Shown here: positions 23,869 to 33,478 of the stretch, one piece after another
Position numbering within the stretch: position 1 is the stretch's first letter
Layout: every line of letters starts with the position of its first letter
From: Myxococcales bacterium
GTDB lineage: Bacteria > Myxococcota_A > Polyangia > Polyangiales > Polyangiaceae
Assembly: GCA_013297655.1 (NCBI GenBank)
Contig: JAAFHV010000042.1
Coordinates: 1-46,123, forward strand
Length of the DNA: 46,123 nt
Direction of reading: 5' to 3'
The notes under the pieces: generated by a model
Database searches by the model: none
The model's input: only the letters and a program-made list of their open reading frames with translations
Told to the model about the DNA's origin: nothing
Program-made: the position numbers and the translations under genes

Positions 23869-26800
23869 TCAGCGAAGTCCCGCGATGGTGCGCACGAGCT
23901 TCCCCGGATCGACCGGCTTGCCGACGTGCTCGTCGAAGCCCGCGCGACGTGCGTTCTCTACGTCCTCGCGGCGCGTATACGCTGTGAGCGCGATCGCGGG
24001 CAGCTTGGGGAACAGCTTGCGGACCTCGCTCATGAGCCAGTATCCGTCTTTCCCCGGCATCCCGATGTCGCTCACGAGCACGTCGGCACGAAACACCGCG
24101 ATCTTCTCGAGGGCCTCCTCCGCCGAGCCGGCAGTCTCCACGATCGCGCCCTCGGCCGAGAGGAGCAGCTCGATGAGCTCGCGCGAGTCGCAGTCGTCCT
24201 CCACCACGAGCAGACGAAGACCCGCGAGCGAGCTCCGCGCGGAGGGCGCCTCGGCGGCACCTCTCGGGGACTCTTCGACCGGCGTCGGCAGCGCGACGGT
24301 GAACGGTTTCACTGGCAAAAGTACGGTAAACGACGCGCCGTGCCCCACGCCCGCGCTCGCGGCGGTGACGGTGCCGCCGTGCATCTCCACGAGGTGACGA
24401 ACGATGGCGAGTCCCAACCCCAAACCGCCCGCGCTCCGCCGAATGCTGCCCTCCGCCTGACGGAAGCGATCGAAGACGAACGGCAAAAACGCGGGCGCGA
24501 TTCCTTGTCCGCTGTCGACCACACGCAAGGCGAGGCTACCGGAGACCTGGCCGAGCTCGACGCGCACATACCCGCCTTCGGGGGTGAACTTGATGGCGTT
24601 CGAAAGCAGGTTCCAGGCGATTTGGCGTAGACGCTCGGGGTCGGCGACGAGACGATGGGAGGAGTCGCTTCGCGCGAGCTCGAGGCGAATGCTCTTCGCG
24701 TCTGCCGCGTGCTTGACCGAGTCGAGCACGTCGAGGACGATCGTCGCGAGGTCGACCGGCTCGGTCTCCACGCGGAGCTGGCCACGAACGATCCGCGACA
24801 CGTCGAGAATGTCCTCGATGATGCGGAGCTGGGAGCGCGCGTTCCGCTCGATGACCTCGATGCCCTTGCGGACCGCGCTCGTGTCGCCGCGCGGCTCGCT
24901 CGCGAGCATCGCGGACCAACCGAGGATGGCAGACAAGGGGGTGCGTAGCTCGTGCGATACGGTCGTGAGAAACTCGTCTTTCAGCCGACTCGCCTCTTCC
25001 GCTTGGCGGCGAGCGCCCCCCTCGCGCTCCGCGAGCTCCTCGATGTGTCGCCGCTGGAGGACCTGCTCCGTCACGTCGACCGCGACGGTGAGAATGGTGT
25101 CTACCCGCCCCGCGTCGTCGACGATCGGTTGGCACGTAAACATGAAATAAACGTCTTCGTGGACTCCGTCACCGCGGCGATCGAGGCTGACGCGATACTC
25201 GTTGGCGCCGAAGGGCTCGCCCGTAACGCGGACACGCTCCATCATTTGGAATACGGGCGCGTCGGCCGCGAGCTCCGGATACGCGTCGCGTAGTGTCTTC
25301 CCTACGAGGCCGGTGCGACCGACCATGGCTTCGTATCGTGCGTTCGCGAGCTCGAACACGAAGTCGGGGCCGCGGATCACGGACACGCCGACCGGAGCCA
25401 ACGCGAAGATCGAGTGGAGCCTCTGCTTCGCTGCTTGCTCGGCGGCGCGGCTCTTCCCGAGCGCCAAATGGGTCGCGACCCGCGCGACCAGCTCCCGCGA
25501 GGAGAAGGGCTTCACCAAATAGTCGGCGGCGCCGGCGGCGAGCCCTTCGACGGCCGCCTCTTCACCCGCGCGCGCGGACAATAGAATGACGGGAGTGCCG
25601 GCGAGCGCCTCGCATGTTCGCATCTTCGCGAGCAACTGGAAGCCATCGAGCCCCGGCATCATGACGTCGCTGACGACGAGGTCGGGGCGCGCGGAGAGGA
25701 TATCGTCGAAGGCGGTCGCCCCGTCGCTCGCGACGCGCACCTCCCACCCCTGCTCCGACAAGAGTCGCTCGACGAAGGCGCGCATGTCGGCGTTGTCGTC
25801 CACGAGCACGATGCGACCCGTCGGCGGGAGGGTCGCGGTCGACGCCGGGGCGCCCGACGGCGGGCCTCCCGACGACGTCGACGCGCGGTCCCACCGGAGC
25901 ACTTCGTTCACGTAGGGGGCGGCACGGTCCGTCGACGACGACGAGGCGCGTGGGGCGCCGACGCGCTCGGCGGGGAGGTGCTCGCGCCCTCGTGGGACAC
26001 GCACGGTGAAGGTGGTGCCGCTGTCGACCGCGCTGTCGACCTCGATGGTTCCGGCGTGGAGGCGCACCAACTCGGCGACGAGGGCGAGGCCGATTCCGGT
26101 GCCTTCGTGGCTCCGCGATCGGGCGCCCCGAACCCGACGAAACCGCTCGAACAGGTGAGGGATCTCGGATTCTGGAATACCTATTCCGGTATCCCGAACG
26201 ATCAACACCACCTCACTTTCTTTGCTATCTACGGAGACCACGATCTTGCCCTCGAACGTGTGTTTGAGCGCGTTCGAGAGCAGATTGAAGACGATCTTTT
26301 CCCACATCTCGCGGTCGACGTACGCGTCGGCGGCCTTCGCCCCCTGGCTCACCACCAGCGCGAGCCCGGCCCTCTCCACCGCCGCGCGGAAGATCGCGGC
26401 GAGATCGGCGGTGAGCGCGCCGAGGTCGGTTGGCTCGTAGGTGGCTTCGATCCGACCGGCTTCGATCCGCGCGAAGTCGAGGAGGGTGTTGACGAGCTTG
26501 AGCAGCCGCGTGCCGTTGCGACGAGCGAGCACGAGGTGCTCACGCACGGGCGGCGAGACTGACTCGGGGTCCGCGAGAAGATCGTCGAGCGGACCGAGGA
26601 CGAGGGTGAGCGGGGTGCGGAACTCGTGGCTCACGTTGCCGAAGAACGCGGTCTTGGCGCGATCGAGCTCCGCGAGGCTCTCCGCCCGCTCTCTCTCCGT
26701 CTCGTATGCAGTCGCGTTGGCGAGGCTCGAGTCGATTTGCCCTGCGACGAGATCGGCGAACCCGACGATGGACTCGTCGACCGGGCGATGAGGGTTGAGC

Positions 26801-27699
26801 CCCCCCACGAAGAAGCTCGCGGCTTCGGATCCCTGGTGACGGAGAGGCACGACGACGGCCTTGCTGGGAGCTTGGGCCCATGGCCCCTTCGGCCAGTCGA
26901 AGTCGCTCGGGAGCGACACGACCCGTGTCCCGTCGAACGGCGTCGCGACGCACGAGGCCCACGGGAGAAGTGCGTCGTCGAGCGAGAGCAGCGCGGGCGC
27001 CCCAGGGTGGCCCTCGACGAACATCGTCTGCGAGACCCGTCGCGCGGTGCGGCGATCGGGCTCCGCAACGTAAACGAGCGAAAAGCAGAGATCTCGCGCC
27101 TCCCTCGTGAGCGCGTCGCGCGCGGCGGCGAACACGTCGGCGCGTGTCTTCGTCGCGCTCAAAGACGACGCGAGGTCACGTAACGACTTGATTCGTCGCT
27201 CACCAATCGTGCGTTCGGTCTCCTCGATGACTACGCAAAAGAGACCCGCCGGCTCTCCCGCGTCGTTCGGAGCCGGGCTGTAGGAGAACGTGTGGTACGT
27301 CTCTTCGGAGAACCCGCTGCGCTCCAAAAAGAGCAAGAGGCCTTCGTCCCAAGTGGACTTTCCTCCACGAAGGACGCCATCGACCCGCGGGCTGATGTCG
27401 GTCCAGATCTCTGCCCAAACGTCCTTCGCTTTGCTCGCGAGCGCCCACGGATGCTTGCTGCCGAGGGTCTGCTCTCGGTACGCGTCGTTGTACAGAAAGA
27501 CGAGATCGGGGCCCCAACCCATCCACATCGCGTAACGCGACGAAAGCATCAATCGTACGACGGTGCGGAGACTGAGAGGCCACGACTCGGGCGGCCCGAG
27601 CGACGTCTGTCGCCAGTCTTTGGACCGCATCAACGCGGCGACCTCGCCGTCGCCGGAGAAGAGCGAGTCGCTCGCGGGGGCGCCGTCAGGGGCGATCAT
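23869..27699 (-). CDS. Double-core hybrid sensor histidine kinase
   Basis: A 1276-residue cytoplasmic-looking kinase; no transmembrane segment or signal peptide seen. Order: PAS-like domain (about 25-160), GAF-like region (170-330), first HisKA with NVSHEFRTP (H358) and HATPase (NLLSNALKHT, DTGIGI, GTGIGLAL), receiver 1 (VDDNADMR, D678, K730), PAS (760-880), second HisKA with TVSHELRTP (H916) and HATPase (NLLSNAIKFTPEGG), receiver 2 (VVEDDCDSRE, D1211, K1261). Both kinase cores look complete, so intramolecular phosphorelay from core 1 through receiver 1 and from core 2 to receiver 2 is possible. No separate response regulator is adjacent. Start ATG 27699 is supported by agaagg before the codon; the longer frame to 27861 overlaps a divergent gene. 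Confidence 0.9.
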   Translation of the reverse strand: MIAPDGAPASDSLFSGDGEVAALMRSKDWRQTSLGPPESWPLSLRTVVRLMLSSRYAMWMGWGPDLVFLYNDAYREQTLGSKHPWALASKAKDVWAEIWTDISPRVDGVLRGGKSTWDEGLLLFLERSGFSEETYHTFSYSPAPNDAGEPAGLFCVVIEETERTIGERRIKSLRDLASSLSATKTRADVFAAARDALTREARDLCFSLVYVAEPDRRTARRVSQTMFVEGHPGAPALLSLDDALLPWASCVATPFDGTRVVSLPSDFDWPKGPWAQAPSKAVVVPLRHQGSEAASFFVGGLNPHRPVDESIVGFADLVAGQIDSSLANATAYETERERAESLAELDRAKTAFFGNVSHEFRTPLTLVLGPLDDLLADPESVSPPVREHLVLARRNGTRLLKLVNTLLDFARIEAGRIEATYEPTDLGALTADLAAIFRAAVERAGLALVVSQGAKAADAYVDREMWEKIVFNLLSNALKHTFEGKIVVSVDSKESEVVLIVRDTGIGIPESEIPHLFERFRRVRGARSRSHEGTGIGLALVAELVRLHAGTIEVDSAVDSGTTFTVRVPRGREHLPAERVGAPRASSSSTDRAAPYVNEVLRWDRASTSSGGPPSGAPASTATLPPTGRIVLVDDNADMRAFVERLLSEQGWEVRVASDGATAFDDILSARPDLVVSDVMMPGLDGFQLLAKMRTCEALAGTPVILLSARAGEEAAVEGLAAGAADYLVKPFSSRELVARVATHLALGKSRAAEQAAKQRLHSIFALAPVGVSVIRGPDFVFELANARYEAMVGRTGLVGKTLRDAYPELAADAPVFQMMERVRVTGEPFGANEYRVSLDRRGDGVHEDVYFMFTCQPIVDDAGRVDTILTVAVDVTEQVLQRRHIEELAEREGGARRQAEEASRLKDEFLTTVSHELRTPLSAILGWSAMLASEPRGDTSAVRKGIEVIERNARSQLRIIEDILDVSRIVRGQLRVETEPVDLATIVLDVLDSVKHAADAKSIRLELARSDSSHRLVADPERLRQIAWNLLSNAIKFTPEGGYVRVELGQVSGSLALRVVDSGQGIAPAFLPFVFDRFRQAEGSIRRSAGGLGLGLAIVRHLVEMHGGTVTAASAGVGHGASFTVLLPVKPFTVALPTPVEESPRGAAEAPSARSSLAGLRLLVVEDDCDSRELIELLLSAEGAIVETAGSAEEALEKIAVFRADVLVSDIGMPGKDGYWLMSEVRKLFPKLPAIALTAYTRREDVENARRAGFDEHVGKPVDPGKLVRTIAGLR

Positions 27700-27793
27700 G
27701 GCGCCCTTCTGGCAAAGATCCACGAGCACGGAGGGATGCGTTGACGCACTCGTTCCATCTCTCCTACGTACACCGCGTGAACCCTCGGACGCC

Positions 27794-28120
27794 GTGACAA
27801 ATTGCCTCAGCATCGGCGCCGCGAATTCACGCCGCCGCGTGAGGGTGCTCGCGTCGCGCACGCATATCGTCGTCGACTACGACAAGGGGACGCTCGCGCT
27901 CCGGCGCAACCTGCTGCTTCCGGCGAAGACCTACCCGCTCTCGTCGATCGCGAGCGTCGTGCTCGACTCGGAGGAGGACGACGGCACGACGATGACCGCG
28001 CCAATGCTCGTGTTCCGCGACGGCACGAGGCTCGCGTTGCGCACCCCCTCGAACGTGGAGCTCGCGCTCAAGGAGCGGCTCGTCGCGGACCTCTCTGCTG
28101 CGCTCGGGGAGCCTTCGTGA
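27794..28120 (+). CDS. Small hypothetical protein
   Basis: About 108 residues from GTG 27794 (VTNCLSIGAANSRRRVRVL); a later GTG near 27839 would shorten it to about 93. The sequence has alternating hydrophobic strands, HIVVDYDKGTLAL, TYPLSSIASVVL and TMTAPMLVFRDGTRLALRTP, then a helical tail ALKERLVADLSAALG. The pattern resembles a small beta-roll or PH-like domain, but no family is recognised. It is divergent from the hybrid kinase and 74 bp upstream of the charged protein at 28195. Confidence 0.5.
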   Translation: MTNCLSIGAANSRRRVRVLASRTHIVVDYDKGTLALRRNLLLPAKTYPLSSIASVVLDSEEDDGTTMTAPMLVFRDGTRLALRTPSNVELALKERLVADLSAALGEPS

Positions 28121-28194
28121 CGCGCCTTCGTCTCGTCGCGAACCTCGAGACCATCCGCGTCCTCGACGATCGTCGGCTCTGCTACCCTTCTTAC

Positions 28195-28566
28195 ATGGGT
28201 ATCTTCGACGACCTCAAAAAGAAGGTCCAAGACAAGCTCGCCGAGCGCGCGCAAGAGGCTGCCGTCGAGCAGAGCAAGGCCGCGGCGAAGGCCTTCGCGA
28301 AGAAGAGCGTCGAGCAGGCGAAGGGCCTCGGGAAGAAGATCGAAGAAGAGCTCTTCGGCCCGGGGCCGGAGAAAGAACGCGAGTCCACCCCGGAGGAGCG
28401 CACCCGCGAGACCGGCGAAAAGCTGCGCGCGTCTGCCAAATCGATCGCCGACCGCGAAGAGCGCGAAGCTCGCGAAACGAAAGAGCGCGCCGAGAAGGCC
28501 GCCAAGGTCGAGCGCGAGGTCGACGCCGAGCTGGCCGCGCTCAAGGCTCGATTGAAGAAGCCTTGA
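28195..28566 (+). CDS. Highly charged helical protein
   Basis: A 123-residue protein from ATG 28195 (MGIFDDLKKKVQDKLAERAQ). Nearly the whole sequence is Lys, Glu, Arg and Ala, with heptad-like hydrophobics, and is expected to be a long helix or coiled coil. No signal peptide, Cys or known motif. Such proteins may be stress or structural partners, but I cannot assign a function. The 3' end overlaps the convergent ABC exporter stop by 26 bp. Confidence 0.6.
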   Translation: MGIFDDLKKKVQDKLAERAQEAAVEQSKAAAKAFAKKSVEQAKGLGKKIEEELFGPGPEKERESTPEERTRETGEKLRASAKSIADREEREARETKERAEKAAKVEREVDAELAALKARLKKP

Positions 28567-30256
28567 GCGTACCGCGCTCGAGATCGAGCACACGGTCGCA
28601 GATGAGCAGCGCGTCGCGCCGGTGGGTCGCGAAAAGTACGGTGTGCTTTCCGCGCAGCGACCGAAGCGCGCCGAGCACCCGCGCCTGACTCGCGGCGTCG
28701 AGTCCGTTCGTGGGCTCGTCGAGAAGGAGCACCGGGCGACCCGCCGCGAGCGCACGCGCGAGGCCGACCCACTGACGCTCGCCTCCCGAGAGCGCGCGCG
28801 TTCCGCGAAGCACGTCGCGATCGGCGAGCGTCAAGTCCGTCGCGCCGACCGCCGCGAGCGCAGCGTTCGCCTCGATATCCAAGTTCGTTTTCGCGTTGGC
28901 GGTCGCGCCGAGGGCGACGTTCTCCGTCACGCTCCCCGCCACGAGCGGCGCGTCTTGAGGCGCCCACGCGAACGGACGGGCGCCCGGACCATCGGAGCTC
29001 GCGAGCGCGCGCGCTCCGTAACGAACGACGCCGCTCGCGGGAGGCTCGAGGCCGAGCAGCACGCGGAAGAGGGTGGTCTTCCCCGTCCCCGTCGGCGCGA
29101 CGATGCCCACGATCTCCCCTGCCGCGATCGTGAGGTCGAGCGCCGGCACCTCCGAGTGAGGAAGGCGCAGCGCTTCGAGCACGAGCGAGTCGAGCGCGAA
29201 CGATGGAGGGGGATCGCCCCCGTCGACGAGGACCGGTGCCCCCATATCGTCGGCGAGCGGTGTACTCGAGGCGATCGCGTCGAGCGCAGCCTCCCCCTTG
29301 CTCCACGCCACGCGCCCGTCCGAAAAATCGCGGATCGGCTTGTAAGCCAAGAAGAACACGACCGAAAAGGGCACCAGGGCGGCGCGCTCGGTGGGGAGGA
29401 ACAGGGACGATCCCGCGACCACCACGAGCAGCGCGAGCGCGCCGAGCACCTCGTTCCCGCTCGAGAGGAGCGCCGCCCGCGTCGTCACGAACCGACTCGC
29501 CTCAGCGATACGTGCCGCCAGCGCGCGGAGGGTGCCGCGCGCGCGATCTTCCGCCCGAAACACGCGAAAGAGATCGGCGTGGGTGACCGCGTCGTCGGCC
29601 GCAGCCAACAGCGCCTCGGACTCGCGGAGCGCGCGAGCTTGTCGCGTCTTCAGGCCTCGACGGAGACGCGAGAGCGCCCAGGCAAATGGCGCGAGCACCA
29701 CCAGCGCGCCCGCGGCGAGCTTCGCGTCGACGACGACGAGCGCGACGACCACGGGGACGAGCTCAGCCATCGATCTCAGCGCGCGGAGCACACCTTGATC
29801 GAGGCCCACTTCGACCTCGCGCACATGTGTGGTGAGCGACGCGAGCTCGCGAGCGGGTCGCGGGGCTGCCAACTCCGATGACGCCCCATGATCTTCTTGC
29901 CCTGGGTGGCGCATGTGGCCGCGAAGGCGCGCTTCGAGCACCGAACAACGTACACGTTCCACCGTGTGGGACACGAGCGTGGCCCTCGTGTGCGCCGCCC
30001 CGACGTTCGTCGCCAGCTTTCCCAGCGCCGAAATCACGCCGATGCACGCGAGCGCGAGCGACCCGACGCCGAAGGTGGATCTTCCGTCCATTGGCCCCAG
30101 CGCGAGCCCACGCACGAGGGCCCCCGCCGCGAGCGCCATGATCCCATGCGCAACTCCGTGCGTGACCGTGCAAAAAAGGAAGACCGCGCCCACCGCAGGC
30201 AGCTCCGAGGCCGACCGCACGAGCTGCGCGTAGAGTCGGTTGGCACGCCCGTTCAT
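28541..30256 (-). CDS. ABC exporter, fused membrane and ATPase domains
   Basis: A 571-residue half-transporter from ATG 30256 (MNGRANRLYAQLVRSASELP). The N-terminal ~330 residues contain several transmembrane segments such as GAVFLFCTVTHGVAHGIMAL, ELVPVVVALVVVDAKLAAG and LGALALLVVVAGSSLF. The C-terminal ATPase has Walker A APTGTGKTTLF, Q-loop WAPQDA, signature LSGGERQWVGLARAL, Walker B PVLLLDEPTNG and H-loop ATHRR, so it should be active, unlike the ATPase-like protein at 9001. It resembles ABCB/CydC-type exporters, with no recognisable substrate. It is probably a homodimer because no partner half-transporter is adjacent. Confidence 0.85.
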   Translation of the reverse strand: MNGRANRLYAQLVRSASELPAVGAVFLFCTVTHGVAHGIMALAAGALVRGLALGPMDGRSTFGVGSLALACIGVISALGKLATNVGAAHTRATLVSHTVERVRCSVLEARLRGHMRHPGQEDHGASSELAAPRPARELASLTTHVREVEVGLDQGVLRALRSMAELVPVVVALVVVDAKLAAGALVVLAPFAWALSRLRRGLKTRQARALRESEALLAAADDAVTHADLFRVFRAEDRARGTLRALAARIAEASRFVTTRAALLSSGNEVLGALALLVVVAGSSLFLPTERAALVPFSVVFFLAYKPIRDFSDGRVAWSKGEAALDAIASSTPLADDMGAPVLVDGGDPPPSFALDSLVLEALRLPHSEVPALDLTIAAGEIVGIVAPTGTGKTTLFRVLLGLEPPASGVVRYGARALASSDGPGARPFAWAPQDAPLVAGSVTENVALGATANAKTNLDIEANAALAAVGATDLTLADRDVLRGTRALSGGERQWVGLARALAAGRPVLLLDEPTNGLDAASQARVLGALRSLRGKHTVLFATHRRDALLICDRVLDLERGTLKASSIEP

Positions 30257-30748
30257 CGCGCGTTTTCCAGACCACGAGCGCGGCCGAGGCGCGAGTCCAT
30301 TCCGTAGCGGAAAGTTCGGACGTCACGGAACGAGGATTGCAAGACGAAACCACACCGACGCGCTGCATCCATGGCAGCGCGGGCTCTTCTTCGTTCGCGA
30401 TCTTAGCGCTTGGCGGTCTTGGCCCCGAACAGCCCTACCCCTGGCCACAGCCCCGCACTTTCGCTTCTTACGCTTCTACGCTTGCTCCGCTTACGCTTTG
30501 CCCCCGGCGGCCCTTGACCTCCGCCGCGTTTAGCTCTGACCTCGAAGGCAGCCCTTGTCAAAGCCTTCCGCGCTCAATTCCACGCTCGATTCCGCGCCCG
30601 CTTCTTTCGCAAGATTCGGCCTGAATCACACGAAGACTGGTTCTTGCGCCCAAGTACGTAGAAGACACCGCGCGCCAGGTCTTCGTTCCTCGCTTTCTCG
30701 CTTCCTCGCTTGACCGCCTCCTCCCTCCCCGCCCCGAAGGTCCCCCCC
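30257..30748. other. Intergenic region between ABC exporter and sigma factor
   Basis: No gene is supported in these 492 bp. An 8-bp stem with a 7-nt loop, cgcgctgc-atccatg-gcagcgcg, lies at 30360-30382. A run of loosely repeated acgctt elements occurs at about 30470-30500. The sigma factor promoter must be here, given the divergent neighbour, and the AT-poor context makes -10/-35 assignment unreliable. A tentative ttgacc near 30513 lacks a good partner. Confidence 0.5.
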
Positions 30749-32215
30749 ATGAGCAAGAGCAAGAGCACCGCAGCAGCCCACGCCGCGAAACCTGCCGGTC
30801 TTGCGCCCGCGGCGGCCGTGGAGGAGGACGAGTCGACCGAAGAAGAAGGGGTCGCTCCCGTCGAGGTAGCGCTCGAGGACGAGTTCGAGGCCGAGGTCGA
30901 GACCGAGGCGACCGGGATCGAGCTCGACATCGATCCTGCGAGCCTCGCGCCGCCGCCGAAGGAAAAGGCTGCCGACGAAGGCAGCGGCGACTCCATGCTC
31001 GCCCGTTACTTCCGCGAGATGGCGACCCACAACGTGATGGGGCCGGACGAGGAGCTGGAGACGGCGATCGAGGTGGAGCAGGCCGAGGTCAACCACTGGG
31101 TCGCGATCCTCTCTTACATGCCGTCTGCCGGTTTTGCTCTCGACTCCCTCGAGGCGGATCTCCCCACCGGCGACGAAGCGCTCGATTTGCCGCAGATCGA
31201 GGAGCTCCGTAAGATCCGAAAAGGCTGGGACAAGTCTGCCAAGCTCACCAAAGAAGCCGAGAAGAAGTGGGCACAAAAGACCACCTCCCTCGCGCGCGCC
31301 ATTCGCCTCGCGGACAGCGATCGCCTCTGGATCCTCCACGCGGAGCAGACGGTGCGGAAGCTCGGTGAGGCTCCCCAGGACCGGGAAGAGGATCGCGAGG
31401 AAGAGGGCGTCGCGGTCGTCCCCGACTCGCAAGTATCGCTCAGCGCAAAGATCCCGGCGACTCCTCAGTACAAGAAGTTTCTTTCCAGCATCAGCACGGC
31501 GAGCATCAAAGCGAAGCTCGTAAAGAACAAGTTCGTCAAAGCGAACCTTCGCCTCGTCGTGTCCATCGCGCGCCGTTACAACCGCGGTCGGCTCCCGCTC
31601 ATCGACCTGATTCAAGAGGGCAACATCGGCCTCATGAAGGCGGTCGAGCGCTTCGATCACACCCGCGGATACCGATTCAGCACGTACGCTTCGTGGTGGA
31701 TTCGCCACGCGATCAGCCGCGCGTTGGCGGACAAGGGCCGCGCGGTGCGCATTCCGGTCCACATGCTCGACACCCACAACCGCGTCGCACGCGCCACGCA
31801 AGCGGTCATCGCGCGGATGGGTCGCGAGCCCACCCTCGCCGAGCTCGAGCACGAGACGGGCATTCCGCAGGAGAAGCTCGACAAGGTCAAAGGCTCGTGG
31901 GCGGAGACGCCGTTCTCCCTCGATCGCCCGGTCGGCGACGAGGACGGCCGCAAGTTCATCGATTTTCTCCAGGACGAGAACATGGTCTCGCCTTACGAGA
32001 ACCTCGTGTCCCAGAAGTGGGGCGAGGAGGTTCGTCGTCTGCTGTCTACGCTTACGCCGATCGAGTCGCGGATCATCCGTTGGCGCTTCGGTCTCGACGA
32101 CGAGGACGAGCTCACGCTGAAGGAGATCGGTGACAAGTACAACTTGTCGCGCGAGCGCATCCGTCAGCTCCAAGAGCAAGCCTTGAGTAAGCTACGCAAA
32201 CACATGCGCGACTAG
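30749..32215 (+). CDS. RpoD-like RNA polymerase sigma-70 factor
   Basis: A 488-residue sigma factor from ATG 30749 ([20 protein letters not shown]), with gaagg eight bases upstream. An acidic, Ala/Glu-rich N-terminus (residues 20-70) is followed by region 1.2 ([20 protein letters not shown]), an insert of about 150 residues, and region 2 ([60 protein letters not shown]). Region 3 is [20 protein letters not shown], and region 4 is [20 protein letters not shown] with the [23 protein letters not shown]. It is shorter than the major RpoD of proteobacteria and may be a primary-like group 2 factor. Which one cannot be decided without comparison to the rest of the genome. Confidence 0.85.
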   Translation: MSKSKSTAAAHAAKPAGLAPAAAVEEDESTEEEGVAPVEVALEDEFEAEVETEATGIELDIDPASLAPPPKEKAADEGSGDSMLARYFREMATHNVMGPDEELETAIEVEQAEVNHWVAILSYMPSAGFALDSLEADLPTGDEALDLPQIEELRKIRKGWDKSAKLTKEAEKKWAQKTTSLARAIRLADSDRLWILHAEQTVRKLGEAPQDREEDREEEGVAVVPDSQVSLSAKIPATPQYKKFLSSISTASIKAKLVKNKFVKANLRLVVSIARRYNRGRLPLIDLIQEGNIGLMKAVERFDHTRGYRFSTYASWWIRHAISRALADKGRAVRIPVHMLDTHNRVARATQAVIARMGREPTLAELEHETGIPQEKLDKVKGSWAETPFSLDRPVGDEDGRKFIDFLQDENMVSPYENLVSQKWGEEVRRLLSTLTPIESRIIRWRFGLDDEDELTLKEIGDKYNLSRERIRQLQEQALSKLRKHMRD

Positions 32216-32361
32216 AAACCGGGCGCTTTTCGCCGATACCTTCGGCCTGGCGGCGTCGGGCGTGCTCACCGACAGGAAGTCGGTTCCGCGCGTCCCTTCC
32301 TTGCCAGGCCTCGGTCTCGACGAAAATCGTCCCGGTTTCCACTCGTTGCGTCTTGGGGGGC

Positions 32362-32399
32362 GGCGCTCGAAGACTCGCGGGGGCGCTCGAAGACTCGCG
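32362..32399. repeat. Two 18-bp direct repeats
   Basis: ggcgctcgaagactcgcg occurs at 32362-32379 and 32382-32399, in the 210-bp gap between the convergent sigma factor and Ser/Thr kinase genes. No strong hairpin with a T-run is present in that gap, so a terminator is not supported. Confidence 0.7.
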
Positions 32400-32425
32400 C
32401 GCGGGCGACGTGGGTCGCTCGCGGG

Positions 32426-33478
32426 TCAGTCGGTGAGGAGCTTGGTGACGGCGAAGACGAGGGCGGCGGCCAAGAGGAAGCCTACGATGACCCCTACGAC
32501 GAGCTTGGTTTGGCTCGGGGGTCGGTCGAGGGTGAAGGAGTCGGCAGGGGGCGGCTTGATCGAGACGCGCGCGCTCCCTTCGGGGGCGCGGTTACCCGAG
32601 ATGGGCTTCACCCCGGATTGCGACGGGGATCGCTCTGCCCCCTCGGCACGCGCAGGGACGTAGGGCGCGAGCGCGTCGATCATTTCTTCCGCGGTCTGAA
32701 AACGCTGCGCGGGCTGGAGCGCGAACGCCTTGTGTACGAGATCGGCGAGACCAGCCGGCAAATCGCGCCGGTAAAACGTGATCTCTTTGCAAATGCCCAT
32801 CTCGATCGCCGCGATCGTCTCGTGGACGTTGTTGCGCGTGAACGGACGTTTGCCGGTAAGTGCAATATACATACATACGCCGAGCGCGTAGATGTCGCTT
32901 CGCTCGTCCACTTCGGAGGCGAGCGCTTGCTCGGGCGACATGTAGTTGATGGTCCCCACCATGTCGCCGGCGCGGGTGAGGGGGGCTGCCTCGCGGAGCT
33001 TCGCGATGCCGAAATCGAGCACCTTCACGACCACGCCGAGCGGCGAGTGAACGAGGAAGATGTTCGCCGGCTTGATGTCGCGATGAACCACACCGGCGCG
33101 ATGCGCCGCAGAGAGCGCAGAGAGCACCTGGCGCGCGATCGTGACGACCATCTCGACGGGGAGCTTGTCGCCCTCGTGAAGGGCCTCCGCGAGCGTGCGC
33201 CCACGAAGCAGGTCCATCACCAAGAACGGGCCCTTTTGGTCTTCCCCGAAGTCGTGCACCCCGACGATGTGCGGGTTGTCGAGGCGGGCGCAGATCTGCG
33301 CCTCGCGCTTGAAGCGCTCGAGCGGCTCGCCCATCGCTTGATGCGGATGAAGCCGCTTCACCGCGACGGTGCGCCCGAGCTCGTTGTGCACCGCCTCGTA
33401 GACGACACCGTAGCTGCCCTCGCCGAGCGTGCGAACCACCGTGTACTTGCCCCCGAGCTCGGGGTTCGCCGCCATCAT
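32426..33478 (-). CDS. Membrane-anchored Ser/Thr protein kinase
   Basis: A 350-residue eukaryote-like kinase. Glycine loop LGEGSYGVVYEA, catalytic Lys in VAVKRLHP (K41), VVHRDIKPANIF (H132-D134), DFG in VLDFGIAKL (155-157), the activation-loop end GTINYMSPEQAL, and the DIYALGVCMYIALTGKRPF region are all canonical, so it should be an active Hanks-type kinase. A Pro/Ser-rich linker leads to one C-terminal transmembrane helix, KLVVGVIVGFLLAAALVFAV, with only a few residues after it and no extracytoplasmic sensor domain. ATG 33478 overlaps the stop of a 75-codon frame (ATGA) whose reality is doubtful. Bacterial relatives phosphorylate regulatory and cell-envelope proteins. Confidence 0.9.
   Translation of the reverse strand: MMAANPELGGKYTVVRTLGEGSYGVVYEAVHNELGRTVAVKRLHPHQAMGEPLERFKREAQICARLDNPHIVGVHDFGEDQKGPFLVMDLLRGRTLAEALHEGDKLPVEMVVTIARQVLSALSAAHRAGVVHRDIKPANIFLVHSPLGVVVKVLDFGIAKLREAAPLTRAGDMVGTINYMSPEQALASEVDERSDIYALGVCMYIALTGKRPFTRNNVHETIAAIEMGICKEITFYRRDLPAGLADLVHKAFALQPAQRFQTAEEMIDALAPYVPARAEGAERSPSQSGVKPISGNRAPEGSARVSIKPPPADSFTLDRPPSQTKLVVGVIVGFLLAAALVFAVTKLLTD

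Noticed and set aside
30257-30748. Promoter -35/-10 for the sigma factor around ttgacc
   Set aside because: Partner hexamer and spacing are poor; could not be supported from sequence alone.
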